Assembly: GCF_009762775.1 (NCBI RefSeq)
Contig: NZ_CP046401.1
Coordinates: 558,001 to 622,000, forward strand
Source: Maribellus comscasis
GTDB lineage: Bacteria > Bacteroidota > Bacteroidia > Bacteroidales > Prolixibacteraceae
Direction of reading: 5' to 3'
Length of the DNA: 64,000 bases
Every line of letters starts with the position of its first letter. The stretch's first letter is position 1. Under the pieces are notes generated by a model that was given only the letters and a program-made list of their open reading frames with translations, did no database searches and was not told the DNA's origin. This document shows positions 54,601 to 62,967 of this stretch, piece by piece. The position numbers and the translations under genes were made by a program.

Positions 54601-55052
54601 GGGAGTGGTTGGCCTGAAGAATCAGTTACTTTCCCTGAAACCGTTTCCAACTGCTGTGAACCAATAACGAAGCTAATATTTGGAGTACCTTCCTGATGTA
54701 TAACTATCAAACGATTATCCACAGTATAAGTAATATCCGTTCCTTCTAAAACAGAGTCTAGTATTTTTTCGACCTGTTTATTTTTAAAATCGACATCAAC
54801 TTTTTTACTCAAATCAACCTGTTTAAGATTGTAGATAAATGAAAACTCAGATTGGTCTTCAATCAATTCAAACACACGTTCAAGCGACAGATTTTTACCA
54901 TTTAGGTTTAATTTTGTTGTTTGAGAATAGCTGGAAGCAGAGACCTGCAGCAAGGCAGCAAATAAAAACAGACAAATTAATCTCATAATCCGATAAATTT
55001 TGGGAAGGTCATCAAACAGAAAACTCTTCCCCTGAGTTCGTTTTTTTTTCAT
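51639..55052 (-). CDS. SusC/RagA-family TonB-dependent transporter with STN domain (module 3)
   Basis: A 1137-residue outer-membrane importer. Signal region to about 44 (MRLICLFLFAALLQVSASSYSQ), STN domain about 48-118 (LNGKNLSLERVFELIEDQSE), carboxypeptidase-like domain about 137-222 (VSGKVTDSSGQPLPGVTVVV), VVAIGYGTMKKSELTSSIA, plug with RVRGVGSITAGTDPLYVIDG and GSRGSNGVVIVTTTRG, then the barrel. Paired upstream with FecR and sigma, downstream with SusD. Confidence 0.95.
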   Translation of the reverse strand: MKKKRTQGKSFLFDDLPKIYRIMRLICLFLFAALLQVSASSYSQTTKLNLNGKNLSLERVFELIEDQSEFSFIYNLKQVDLSKKVDVDFKNKQVEKILDSVLEGTDITYTVDNRLIVIHQEGTPNISFVIGSQQLETVSGKVTDSSGQPLPGVTVVVKGTTQGTVTNADGEYSLANIPGDAILQFSFVGMRTQEIVVGGQTVIDLTMEEDAIGIEEVVAIGYGTMKKSELTSSIAKINSEDLEVRPVARVDQALQGQMAGVYVQQSGSKPGKNANIRVRGVGSITAGTDPLYVIDGFPVDAETFANLNLSNIESIEVLKDAASAAIYGSRGSNGVVIVTTTRGEKGQELKMHLNIYSGISNIERRVEMLNAKEQMELIADEKDGKWIESGGSLDVLPLDRPYNYRYDQNLLNDPDLPSYDHLGAILQTGTTQNYTLSASGSTKNVRYFFSGEYYNQTGIIKNTDYIRYSARANIDADINSFLTIGLSLTPMRIISHDKDTEMKEGIVHHALLSSPILPPRLGYWGESDVYSTFSLANRSPENLAIIEHLKDEQVRNQILMDVYAHIEILPGLSLKNNFGAKVINVRRDMFKNQIIMRNQTPEGEYWGNESLNWLNENILSFNKVLKEKHKVDGLLGFTAQKQENKSAYIKGTGFANDYVPTLNAATEYVANTSMSEWSLLSYLGRVNYSFSDKYLFQASIRRDGSSRFGKNTKWGWFPSISGAWRIEQEDFIKQYQTINRLKLRVSWGKTGNNDIGNYSAIANMGNSYYLFGTSEMLTPGMKPNSISNPNLSWEKTASLDIGLDLGLVNNRILFAVDYYNKQTNDLLLDVPVPTITGFSTETQNYGKIENKGWDFELSTINIDKELKWSTNFNITFNKNNVLQLGPNDTPIFGGFEDNNITMVGYPIGSYYMYKQIGVYNTQEEIDATPHRSGSQPGDVIIEDYSGPDGVPDGVIDANDRQILGSNIPKYFWGLTSQLSFKNVDLSIFFNGVGGNHIFNTIGRQFDRPQGAHNVKYKHWVNRWRSPEEPGDGMTPRMWGSPTGASSEFTSRMIYPGDYLRLKNITLGYTFPKRITDKINLSALRIYIQGENLYTWDHYDVGFSPEVDMYNGDARAAGNDYGMYPSSRTFLFGINVSF

Positions 55053-55096
55053 AAATTTGAAATGTTAATTCAATGATTAAATGTTATTGATTATTG

Positions 55097-55135
55097 AAAG
55101 GTGGTTTGTCCTGACCGACTCTCCACCTTTTTTTT
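55097..55135 (+). terminator. Plus-strand terminator-like hairpin in the FecR-SusC gap (module 3)
   Basis: aaaggtgg (55097-55104) pairs with ccaccttt (55123-55130), followed on plus by a T run that overlaps the fecR stop codon. As in the other two modules the T-tract is on the strand opposite the genes, which fits an antisense transcript ending here after starting within or before susC. Confidence 0.5.
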
Positions 55136-56141
55136 ATTTCACTTTATATCTGATTTCGAATTCTCTGAATCCTGTTTTTTTATAATCGATGGGGGTCGTT
55201 AACTTTAGAGCATCCAGCACCTGCCAAATCGATTCCTGGTTTCTGAAATTTCCACTGTACAACATTTCTTCCAACTGAGGTGCAGTATAAGTAAGACGAA
55301 CATCATACCAACGTTCCAAACGTTTTATTAATTCAGGAAAAGCAATTTCTTTAAACCGAAACTCTCCTCCTTTCCACGATGACTCTATTTCTACATCGCT
55401 TTCCGATACGCTGTATTTTTGTTCTTCTCTATTTAAATAAAGCTGTTGACCGGGAGCAATACCAACAGCAGGTTTCTCTTTTTCCAACTGAATTCTAACT
55501 TTACCTTCCAAAAGCGATACTTTTGAAAAACTATCGTCGGCGTACGAGCAAATATTAAACTGAGTACCTGTAACCTCTACATCAAAATCGGAAGTTCTCA
55601 CTATAAACGGATGCTCTTTGTCTGACTTCACCTTAAAAAAAGCTTCGCCACTCAAACTCACTTCACGATTTTTGTTGGTAAATACGCCCTTATATTTTAA
55701 TTCGGATCCGGAATTTAGTACCACATTTGTTCCATCGGGCAAGTTTACCTGAGAACGAGATCCCATTGGAACCTTAAATGAAACCAGTTCTGTTTTACTT
55801 CCTGTTACATCCTCTCCCCGCGTAAGCATATTAAGCAGAAATGCACTAAAAAAAACGACAGCTATAACGGCCGCAACACCGGCAATCGTTTTCCATAAGG
55901 AGAGAGTCTTTCCGACAGAATTATTTTGGTAAGCCTGTCTTTTATAAAAACGAAGCAAAGCGTCTTTTGAATTGTCCTGTTCTTTTTTGGATGCATCCCA
56001 GGTGTCTTTAATCTGATAAAACAACTTTCTATTTTCCTCTGATGACTCCAACCATATTTTAAATGTTTCCCGGTCTGCGGAAGTGCTTTCTCCATTTAAG
56101 TGACGGGCAATTAATTGTTCGATATTCGTTTTTTGGTTCAT
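55134..56141 (-). CDS. FecR-family anti-sigma factor (module 3)
   Basis: A 335-residue membrane anti-sigma factor. N-terminal IEQLIARHLNGESTSADRETFKIWLE is the standard cytoplasmic start; membrane segment about 84-106 (KTIAGVAAVIAVVFFSAFLL). Periplasmic part: VSFKVPMGSRSQVNLPDGTNVVLNSGSELKYK, SGEAFFKVKSDKEHPFIVRT, DVEVTGTQFNICSYADD, and a DUF4974 end (IAFPELIKRLERWYDVRLTY). Lies between its sigma factor and susC. Confidence 0.93.
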   Translation of the reverse strand: MNQKTNIEQLIARHLNGESTSADRETFKIWLESSEENRKLFYQIKDTWDASKKEQDNSKDALLRFYKRQAYQNNSVGKTLSLWKTIAGVAAVIAVVFFSAFLLNMLTRGEDVTGSKTELVSFKVPMGSRSQVNLPDGTNVVLNSGSELKYKGVFTNKNREVSLSGEAFFKVKSDKEHPFIVRTSDFDVEVTGTQFNICSYADDSFSKVSLLEGKVRIQLEKEKPAVGIAPGQQLYLNREEQKYSVSESDVEIESSWKGGEFRFKEIAFPELIKRLERWYDVRLTYTAPQLEEMLYSGNFRNQESIWQVLDALKLTTPIDYKKTGFREFEIRYKVK

Positions 56142-56300
56142 TTTCTATTCGCATCTATATGCTAATACACCTTTGACGTAAAAACTACGTCAACGAATTA
56201 GGAAAAAATTATTTTTTGTTAAATAAACATTCTCAATTAGCAGATTATGTGACGATAAAGCAAATATAAAAGAAGGAAACTCTAACAGTAATTTTACAAT

Positions 56301-56831
56301 TCAATCAGATTCAAATATCATGTTTACCAAAATAAAAATTTGTCTCTGAGTGAGCATTTTTTTTAAGGCAGACAAAGCCCGAAACAATCGGGTCTCAACC
56401 GTCCGTAAAGGAATATTTAACTTTTCAGCTATTTCTTTATTTTTTAAACCTTCAAACCTGCTTAATTCTATAACCTCTTTATAATCTTCTTTTAACAAAG
56501 AAATTGCCTCGTAAATATTATTCAGATCCTCTTTCTCAATCAATGACTTCTCTCCGCTTTTGTAAAAATTCAGCTCTTTAAATACCTCATATCCTTTGTG
56601 CTTGTTTACAACGGCCCGATGCCTATGGTAATTCAGACAACTGTTCCGAACCGAATTAAATAAGTAGGACTTTAAATGTGCATCCTCAAGTTTGTACTTT
56701 TTATTTTCCCACACAACCATAAATATTTCCTGTAAAATATCATAAACATCATTTTCGTTATTTATGAATTTCTTTCCGTACAAAAATAAAGAATGGTAAT
56801 AACTTTGAAATATTTGGTCGAAATCAGTCAT
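56301..56831 (-). CDS. ECF RNA polymerase sigma factor (module 3)
   Basis: A 176-residue ECF sigma factor from the ATG at 56831 (a TTG lies one codon upstream). Region 2 about 4-75 (FDQIFQSYYHSLFLYGKKFI, DVYDILQEIFMVVWENKKYK, LKSYLFNSVRNSCLNYHRH), region 4 about 110-160 (LKEDYKEVIELSRFEGLKNKEI, LNIPLRTVETRLFRALSALKK). Starts module 3 transcription; its mRNA runs leftward. Confidence 0.93.
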   Translation of the reverse strand: MTDFDQIFQSYYHSLFLYGKKFINNENDVYDILQEIFMVVWENKKYKLEDAHLKSYLFNSVRNSCLNYHRHRAVVNKHKGYEVFKELNFYKSGEKSLIEKEDLNNIYEAISLLKEDYKEVIELSRFEGLKNKEIAEKLNIPLRTVETRLFRALSALKKMLTQRQIFILVNMIFESD

Positions 56832-57147
56832 CAATATCTCCGTTTAAACCAGGAATTATTTTTCCTTATTTATCCTACAAATTGTATAAAATAATTTGTT
56901 CCCGGGTATAAAAGGTTTTAAATAGTCTTCAAAATGCAACAAAGATATATTTATAGAGCTTAATTGTAAAAATAATCGATCAGGAGTTTGATATAGCATC
57001 AATTTCAGAGAAGAACTATCATAGAAAATGGCCTTAAAACAGCCTTTCATCCATATCTATAAAAACTCTTATGAAAACGATATAAAAACACTAATTTACA
57101 AACACTTTTAACTAACTTTATCTGGTATTCTGTAAACAAAAGTCAAA
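56832..57147. other. Divergent spacer between module 3 and the MORN lipoprotein
   Basis: About 315 bp with no gene. An inverted repeat acaaatt (56877-56883) / aatttgt (56893-56899) lies about 45 bp before sigma gene 3 and overlaps TACAATTTG, a near match to the TAnnTTTG box; it could be promoter plus operator. A promoter for the rightward lipoprotein gene is expected here but none stands out. Confidence 0.4.
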
Positions 57148-57882
57148 ATGAAATCTTACCGGATAATACTTATAACTGCCATTTTTTATTTTGGTTGTCA
57201 AAACCCGAAACCTCAGGTAGAAGAAACCGTTAATCTGACACCCGCAAAAGAGGGGATTACAATCGTAACAAGGCTGTATGAGAATTCGGCAACTGCAGTT
57301 GAGTATGAAATTCCTATTGTAAAAGGGACGAGCATAAAACACGGGATTCAAAAAAGATACTATCAACATGGCAGTTTATACTCAGAAATCCCTTACGTTG
57401 CAGGAGAACGGGAAGGAACAGCTTACACCTACTACCCTGTCAACGGAAACGCAGAACCCGTTATCTGGAAAAAGCAGTCTTACAAAAAAAATAAACTGGA
57501 CGGCATTTGCAAAAGATATCACCGCGACGGAACGCTTCAGGCCGAATACGAATACAAGGACGGACTTCCGGCAGTTGGATTAAAAGAATATTATCAATCA
57601 GGAAACCAGATTAAACACCCTGATTTACTGCTTAAAAAAGTCAAAACCCTGGAGAATTATTATATTACAGCCCGTTTATCAGATGGTTCAAAAAATGTAG
57701 ATTTTTTTATAGGTAATTTAGCTGAAGGAAAATATTTACCTGAAAACTTAAAAGGATTACAGGTGGTAAAAGGTGTGGGCGAAATTCTTATTCCGTTAAC
57801 TACCCAAAACGTTACAATTACTGCGGTAAAATTTACCGATTACAAAAACCGTTATATCGTTTCGAAATCAATTACTTTTTGA
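57148..57882 (+). CDS. Lipoprotein with MORN-variant repeats, function unknown
   Basis: A 244-residue protein with a lipoprotein signal ending at C17 (F-G-C). The middle (about 60-150) holds repeats of the MORN_2 type (HGIQKRYYQHGSLYSEIPY, REGTAYTYYPV, LDGICKRYHRDGTLQAEYEYKDG, GLKEYYQSGNQIKH). Such repeats are often labelled YwqK antitoxin-like, but no toxin gene is adjacent, so that label is not supported here. The last 80 residues are beta-rich (YYITARLSDGSKNVDFFIG, VGEILIPLTTQNVTI). It stands alone on the plus strand, divergent from module 3. Confidence 0.75.
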   Translation: MKSYRIILITAIFYFGCQNPKPQVEETVNLTPAKEGITIVTRLYENSATAVEYEIPIVKGTSIKHGIQKRYYQHGSLYSEIPYVAGEREGTAYTYYPVNGNAEPVIWKKQSYKKNKLDGICKRYHRDGTLQAEYEYKDGLPAVGLKEYYQSGNQIKHPDLLLKKVKTLENYYITARLSDGSKNVDFFIGNLAEGKYLPENLKGLQVVKGVGEILIPLTTQNVTITAVKFTDYKNRYIVSKSITF

Positions 57883-57916
57883 CAAAATTCAAATATATAA
57901 AAACACAAATGGGAAC

Positions 57917-58440
57917 TACTCTGTAACGAATAGCTCCCATTCACTTGAGGTAACCGAAGTTTCCTCTCGTGCCAGGCTACGGTTATTGTGACCGGCTTTC
58001 TTCAATTCTTTCGAATTTGATTTCTGCCCTTTACCTTCCGGTTTAGCCTTCTACAGCGTAAACTTTTCAGCATTCCGTTCGGCATTCCGGATTACCTTCC
58101 TGGACGAAGTGTCATTCAGTGTTTATTCTTCTTCCTTTCGGTTGTTGAATTTTCTCCGGTTTTCCAGGTTTTACCCTTTTAAACCGTGCAGTTTGACATT
58201 TTCGACCGTAGTCGTTTTTGTCTCCTGCCTGATGACTCAATATTAAAAGAACGTCTGGTGTTCTTCCGATAATTGACTGAACTTTGATTTCCAGACTGTC
58301 AAGTTCAAACTTCGGCTCTTTCCGTGTGCCATCCCGAAGGTTGGTTTGAAAGGTTCCGGTTTCAACTAAGTAACTTTTCCCGTTTCCACACTTTCAGAGC
58401 TGTCTTTTATCGCTCACCTGATGAATCAAAATTAAATAAA
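57917..58440 (-). pseudogene. Decayed minus-strand coding region with an internal repeat
   Basis: No intact gene fits this 675-bp gap. On the minus strand a 93-codon open stretch (58393 down to the TGA at 58112) has protein-like text (KCGNGKSYLVETGTFQTNLRD, GRTPDVLLILSHQAGDKNDYG) but no start codon. A later frame (58111 to the TAG at 57917) reads KGQKSNSKELKKAGHNNRSLA and EETSVTSSEWELFVTE with one internal stop. The phrase cctgatgactcaatattaaa (58228) recurs as cctgatgaatcaaaattaaa (58417) exactly 189 bp (63 codons) away in the same frame, suggesting a decayed tandem repeat. Identity unknown. A non-coding RNA is the alternative. Confidence 0.35.
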
Positions 58441-58557
58441 TATTAAATTTCAGGCAAGACATTACCAAGTGTTTATATTCACTATGTTTCAACCGGTGAT
58501 ATTAACAATTGTTGATAACCAAAATTATTCCAACCGAATAAAACCCCGGATATTCTT

Positions 58558-60351
58558 CTATTTAAGCCACGCCCATTGAAACAGGATACTTTCACCCTCT
58601 GCAGGAACCACTTCCAGTTCCACTATATAAAACCCTTTGTCTGCAAAATAAAGCGCACCCAAAGGATTTGATTTGTAATTATCTATCACCCAATTGGAAT
58701 TTGCTTCCCCAACGGTTTTACCTGTATTTTCTACTTCATGCACAAGACTCCCCCCCGCAGCGCTGACTTTTATCATGCCACTGCCGTTTTTATTTTGAAA
58801 ACTGTAGGAAACATCAACTGATTTTTTACCCGGCTCATCCACATATATTTTCCACAAAAACTTCTGAGGCTTAAAAATAGTAACGTGTTCAGGAATCGTC
58901 CCTCCCCTTTCCTTTTTCTCAATCTGAATTTCATCTCTGTTTTCATAGACATTTCCGGGAGTCAAAGAAAATCCGCCTTCCTGATTTTTTGCCACCAGGC
59001 CATCTTCAATTTCCGGTTTTGTTTTATACTCAACTACGATAACAGAAACATACGGATCGGGCTGCAAAGAAGGCAATTCAATTTCTGTAAAAACATTTTC
59101 AGAACTAAAATGGAGCGGGCTCTTTTGTTTATCTGCCAACAGGTAAACTTTCTCAGGCTTTGCTTTTATACCTGTCAAATAGAGCTTTTTACTCAGCGGC
59201 CAATTAAAAACATGCAGAAACAGTTTTTCTCCATTTTCTGTTTTCCTGCAGGTAATCTTTCCCCAGTCATGCAAATCTTTATCCAAATCAAAGGCTTCAG
59301 CTCCGTAAATCGATTCTCCGTTTACATTCAACCACTCTCCCATTTCGAGCATGCGCTGTTGAATTTCAAAAGGCACATCACCATTTGCACGAGGGCCAAT
59401 GTTTAACATGAAATTTCCATTCAGGCTTACATTATTGATAAGCGATTTTAGCAGCGTTGATGTTGACTTCCATTGCGAATCGGAAGAATGAAAACCCCAC
59501 GAATGTGCAACCGTTGCCGGTGACTGCCAGGGAAAATCTTCTTTTTTGTCACCAAGTTGATTATCACCCAAAGTTTTGAAATCAATATCGGGATCTTCTT
59601 CTATGGTCAATCCGAGACGGGAGTTCACCAAACAATTGGGTTGCAACTCCCGAATTAAGTTTTTGAGCTGCAACAACTCCTCTTTCGAAACGATTGCCTG
59701 CGAATGGTCAATCCACATATCGAACCAAATCATGCCAATTTCGCCATAATTGGTCAACAATTCCCGCATCTGAGGAATCACTTTTTCCTGCCAGTATTTG
59801 TCGTACTCTTCTTGTGAAATCGGATTTAATTCCATTGTGTGATCCCAGCCAAACGGATGTTCCCAATCCAGCCAATGAGAATAGTACAGTCCCAATTTTA
59901 AACCGTGCTTTTTGCAGGCATCAGCCAATTCTTTTATGATATCACGCCCGGGATTTGTGTAGTCACCCAAATCATAATTACTCACTTTACTGTTCCACAA
60001 ACCAAATCCATCATGATGTTTTGCGGTGATAGTAACATATTTCATCCCCGACTTCTTAGCCAGAATTACCCATTCTTCAGGATCAATTTCATCCCAGTCA
60101 AATCGGTCGAGCAAAGTCAGATACTCGTCTTTTTCAATACGGTTTCGGTAAAAAATCCATTCTGCATAATCATTATCATTACGCAGTTTTTCACCTTTCC
60201 AGTGACCTTCCGCACCACTGTATACTCCCCAGTGTATAAACATTCCAAAACGCGCATCGGCAAACCACTTTGCCCGCTCATTGGTCTGACTCTGACCAAA
60301 AACAGACAAAGCCATAAAAATCAAAAATGAAAAAGAAAGAACATGTTTCAT
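58558..60351 (-). CDS. Secreted GH29 alpha-L-fucosidase
   Basis: A 597-residue exported enzyme (signal peptide 1-20, F-G-Q). GH29 landmarks: WFADARFGMFIHWGVYS (29-45), AKKSGMKYVTITAKHHDGFGLW (98-119), LKLGLYYSHWLDW, and GMIWFDMWID with the nucleophile D211. SWGFHSSDSQWKSTSTLLKSL and NGNFMLNIGPRANGDVP close the barrel. Beta-sandwich domains fill residues about 350-597. It retains by hydrolysis, releasing L-fucose from glycan ends. It follows nspC by 43 bp on the same strand but is unlikely to be functionally linked to polyamines. Its fucose theme fits the FucP-type permease and fucI relic elsewhere in the window. Confidence 0.93.
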   Translation of the reverse strand: MKHVLSFSFLIFMALSVFGQSQTNERAKWFADARFGMFIHWGVYSGAEGHWKGEKLRNDNDYAEWIFYRNRIEKDEYLTLLDRFDWDEIDPEEWVILAKKSGMKYVTITAKHHDGFGLWNSKVSNYDLGDYTNPGRDIIKELADACKKHGLKLGLYYSHWLDWEHPFGWDHTMELNPISQEEYDKYWQEKVIPQMRELLTNYGEIGMIWFDMWIDHSQAIVSKEELLQLKNLIRELQPNCLVNSRLGLTIEEDPDIDFKTLGDNQLGDKKEDFPWQSPATVAHSWGFHSSDSQWKSTSTLLKSLINNVSLNGNFMLNIGPRANGDVPFEIQQRMLEMGEWLNVNGESIYGAEAFDLDKDLHDWGKITCRKTENGEKLFLHVFNWPLSKKLYLTGIKAKPEKVYLLADKQKSPLHFSSENVFTEIELPSLQPDPYVSVIVVEYKTKPEIEDGLVAKNQEGGFSLTPGNVYENRDEIQIEKKERGGTIPEHVTIFKPQKFLWKIYVDEPGKKSVDVSYSFQNKNGSGMIKVSAAGGSLVHEVENTGKTVGEANSNWVIDNYKSNPLGALYFADKGFYIVELEVVPAEGESILFQWAWLK

Positions 60352-60394
60352 ATCGTTTATTTTAGTTTAGGTCTATTTTAGAATAAAAATTACT

Positions 60395-61531
60395 TCAAGA
60401 AAGCCTTCCTTTGAAATCTTCGTAATAAAATTTTCGGACAACTTTTAATTCATCATTTTCGGTCCAAATGGTAATAGCCGGGTGATTCACACCATTAAAC
60501 ATCGTTGTTTTTACCATTGTATAATGAATCATATCCAGGAAAACAACCTGTTCGCCAATTTGAAGTTCGTGTCCAAAATCGTAAGCTTCCATAAAATCAC
60601 CAGCCAAACAACTCACTCCTCCCAAGCGATACAAATATTTACTTTTTTCGTTTGGATCTTTTGCACCTATAATTCTCGGGCGATAAGGCATTTCAAGCGT
60701 ATCGGGCATGTGGGCAGTAAATGAAACATTGAGAATAGCGGTTTTTATCCCTTTGTGCTCTACGATATCCATCACTTTTGAAACCAAAACTCCGGTATCC
60801 CAGGCAATGGCACTTCCCGGTTCCAAAATGACTTTCACATCGTATTTTTTTCTAAAATTCTGAAGCAACTGAATCAAATGGTCGTGGTTGTAACCTTTGC
60901 GCGTCATTAAATGGCCACCGCCCATGTTCACCCATTTTACCTGAAGCAGGTACTTTCCAAACTTTGTTTCCAAATTTTGAAGCACCTTTTCCAAACTATA
61001 GGAATCAGATTCGCACAAAACATGAAAATGAATTCCTTCAATGCCTGCCGGAAGTTCATCCGGAAATTCATCGCTTCCAACTCCCAAACGCGAACCGGCG
61101 GCACTCGGATTATATAAATCCGTCTCTACATCAGAATATTCTGGATTCACCCTAATTCCACATGAAACAGGATGATCAGCTTTTTGAGTTTCCGAATAAA
61201 ACCGATTGAATTGATTAAACGAATTAAAGACAATGTGTTTTGTGTATGCCATCAACTCCGGAAACTCGTTTTCAAAATAAACCGGAGAATAAACATGCGC
61301 ACGTGTTTTCATTTCCTCAAAACAAAGACGGGCTTCGTTAAGCGAACTGGCGGTTGCACCGCTTAAATATTCGCGAACCATGGGAAAAGCGCTCCACATA
61401 GCAAAGCCTTTAAATGCCAGAATTATTTCAATTCCGGCTTCGTTCTGAACCCGATTTATCAGTTGCAGATTTTGCCGGAGAAGTTTTTCATCCAACACAA
61501 ATGCCGGCGATGGAATTTTTGAATAGTCCAA
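60395..61531 (-). CDS. nspC: Carboxynorspermidine decarboxylase
   Basis: A 378-residue PLP enzyme of the alanine-racemase-fold group. It decarboxylates carboxy(nor)spermidine to (nor)spermidine, the last step of the alternative polyamine route. PLP lysine K41 in ILAFKGFAMW; GIRVNPEYSDVETDLYNPSAAGSRLG; HFHVLCESDSYSLEKVL; VNMGGGH; phosphate-binding EPGSAIAW; GGVSCLAGDFMEAYDFG with the active-site cysteine. It lies 59 bp after the dehydrogenase gene of the same pathway. Confidence 0.93.
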   Translation of the reverse strand: MDYSKIPSPAFVLDEKLLRQNLQLINRVQNEAGIEIILAFKGFAMWSAFPMVREYLSGATASSLNEARLCFEEMKTRAHVYSPVYFENEFPELMAYTKHIVFNSFNQFNRFYSETQKADHPVSCGIRVNPEYSDVETDLYNPSAAGSRLGVGSDEFPDELPAGIEGIHFHVLCESDSYSLEKVLQNLETKFGKYLLQVKWVNMGGGHLMTRKGYNHDHLIQLLQNFRKKYDVKVILEPGSAIAWDTGVLVSKVMDIVEHKGIKTAILNVSFTAHMPDTLEMPYRPRIIGAKDPNEKSKYLYRLGGVSCLAGDFMEAYDFGHELQIGEQVVFLDMIHYTMVKTTMFNGVNHPAITIWTENDELKVVRKFYYEDFKGRLS

Positions 61532-61590
61532 GGTAATAAATTTAAAGAAAGAGAGCCTCGTAAAAAACGAAGCTCCCGAATATGAATAAA

Positions 61591-62784
61591 TTAAACTTCC
61601 AAGTCAAGATTAAATTCTTCGTTCCAGGGTAGGCCGTGTTTGCCAATTTCCGCCATGAACGGATCCGGATCGAATTCCTCCACATTAAACACGCCGGTAC
61701 CACTCCATTTTCCGGTAAGTACCATTTTTGCACCTAACATGGCTGGAACTCCGGTTGTATATGAAACTCCCTGCGTTCCGGTTTCCTGATAAGCAACCTG
61801 ATGACTGGCATTGTTCCAAACATAGTAAGTTTGTTCTTTGCCATCTTTTAAACCTTTTATGCGGCAACCGATTGACGTTTCACCTGTATAATTTTCACCC
61901 AAATCTCCCGGATTGGGAAGAACAGCTTTCAGAAATTCCAGCGGAATAATATCAACACCTTTATATTTTACCGGGTCGATTCTCGACATTCCGATATTCT
62001 GAATCACACGCAGATGAGTTAAATATTCATCACCAAAAGTCATCCAAAAACGTGCTTGTTTTATGGTCGGGAAATTTTTCACCAGCGACTCCAATTCTTC
62101 GTGATAAAGCACATACGAATTACGTGCCCCGATATTTGGATAATTAAGCGCCTTTTTGATTTCGAAAGGTTTGGTTTCAACCCACTTTCCGTCTTTCCAG
62201 TAACGCCCGTTCTGGGTTATTTCGCGAATATTAATTTCAGGATTAAAATTGGTTGCGAAAGCTTTTCCGTGGTCGCCACCGTTGCAGTCAACAATGTCCA
62301 AATAATGAATTTCATCAAAATGATGTTTTGCTGCGTAAGCGGTATAAATACTCGTCACACCTGGATCAAAACCGCAGCCCAAAACAGCCATAATTCCTTT
62401 TTCTTTAAAGCGCTCCTGGTAAGCCCACTGCCAGCTGTATTCAAATTTTGCTTCGTCTTTAGGTTCATAATTGGCAGTATCCATGTAATTTACCCCAGTT
62501 TCCAAACAGGCATCCATAATTGGAAGATCCTGATACGGAAGCGCAACATTAATTACCAACTCCGGGTTGAAACTATTTATTAAAGCAACAACTTCCGGAA
62601 CATTGTCGGCATCAACCTGAGCCGTTTGGATTCGTCCTTTACCAACTTCTTTGGCAATTACATCACATTTTGATTTTGTACGACTGGCCAGCAAAATTTC
62701 AGAAAAAACATCCGGGTTATCAGCACATTTACTTGCAACTACCCGGCCAACTCCACCGGCTCCAATTATTAAAACTTTACTCAT
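61591..62784 (-). CDS. Carboxynorspermidine dehydrogenase (saccharopine-dehydrogenase family)
   Basis: A 397-residue enzyme from the ATG at 62784 (a TTG two codons upstream is less likely). It reductively condenses aspartate semialdehyde with a diamine to carboxy(nor)spermidine using NADPH. Rossmann motif VLIIGAGGVGRVVASKCA at 4-21; VINVALPYQDLPIMDACLETGVNYMDTANYE; GCGFDPGVTSIYTAYAAKHHFDEI; NGGDHGKAFATNFNPEINIREI. Next to nspC on the same strand, which fixes the role within this broad family. Confidence 0.9.
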   Translation of the reverse strand: MSKVLIIGAGGVGRVVASKCADNPDVFSEILLASRTKSKCDVIAKEVGKGRIQTAQVDADNVPEVVALINSFNPELVINVALPYQDLPIMDACLETGVNYMDTANYEPKDEAKFEYSWQWAYQERFKEKGIMAVLGCGFDPGVTSIYTAYAAKHHFDEIHYLDIVDCNGGDHGKAFATNFNPEINIREITQNGRYWKDGKWVETKPFEIKKALNYPNIGARNSYVLYHEELESLVKNFPTIKQARFWMTFGDEYLTHLRVIQNIGMSRIDPVKYKGVDIIPLEFLKAVLPNPGDLGENYTGETSIGCRIKGLKDGKEQTYYVWNNASHQVAYQETGTQGVSYTTGVPAMLGAKMVLTGKWSGTGVFNVEEFDPDPFMAEIGKHGLPWNEEFNLDLEV

Positions 62785-62911
62785 TTTCAACCGTTTATTT
62801 ACAGGGGTATTTCCCCATCATCATTTCAAATTGTTTAAAATACGTAAAAAATATACACGAACAAATTAAATACTTTTTAAGAATAAACATCATTCATTTT
62901 CCAACTTTTAT

Positions 62912-62937
62912 AAAGAACAATCAACATTTTGTTCTTT
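62912..62937. promoter_or_regulatory. Perfect inverted repeat between divergent genes
   Basis: aaagaacaa (62912-62920) and ttgttcttt (62929-62937) are separated by 8 bp. The site lies 128 bp before the dehydrogenase start and 31 bp before the nitroreductase start, a suitable position for an operator controlling one or both genes, or for a hairpin in the nitroreductase leader. Confidence 0.4.
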
Positions 62938-62967
62938 TTCCAGTTTAATATAAAAATTCTAATAATC

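Noticed and set aside
57148..57882. Antitoxin of a toxin-antitoxin pair
   Set aside because: MORN-variant repeats are sometimes named that way, but the protein is an exported lipoprotein and no partner gene is adjacent.
57910..57941. Rho-independent terminator after the MORN lipoprotein gene
   Set aside because: The stem atgggaacta/tagctcccat is good with one G-T pair, but no T-tract follows it on the plus strand, and it overlaps the end of the decayed frame.
58885..59406. 173-codon open frame on the plus strand
   Set aside because: Antisense shadow of the GH29 fucosidase; no motif and biased composition.
62056..62583. 175-codon open frame on the plus strand
   Set aside because: It lies wholly antisense to the carboxynorspermidine dehydrogenase gene and has cysteine/phenylalanine-rich shadow composition.
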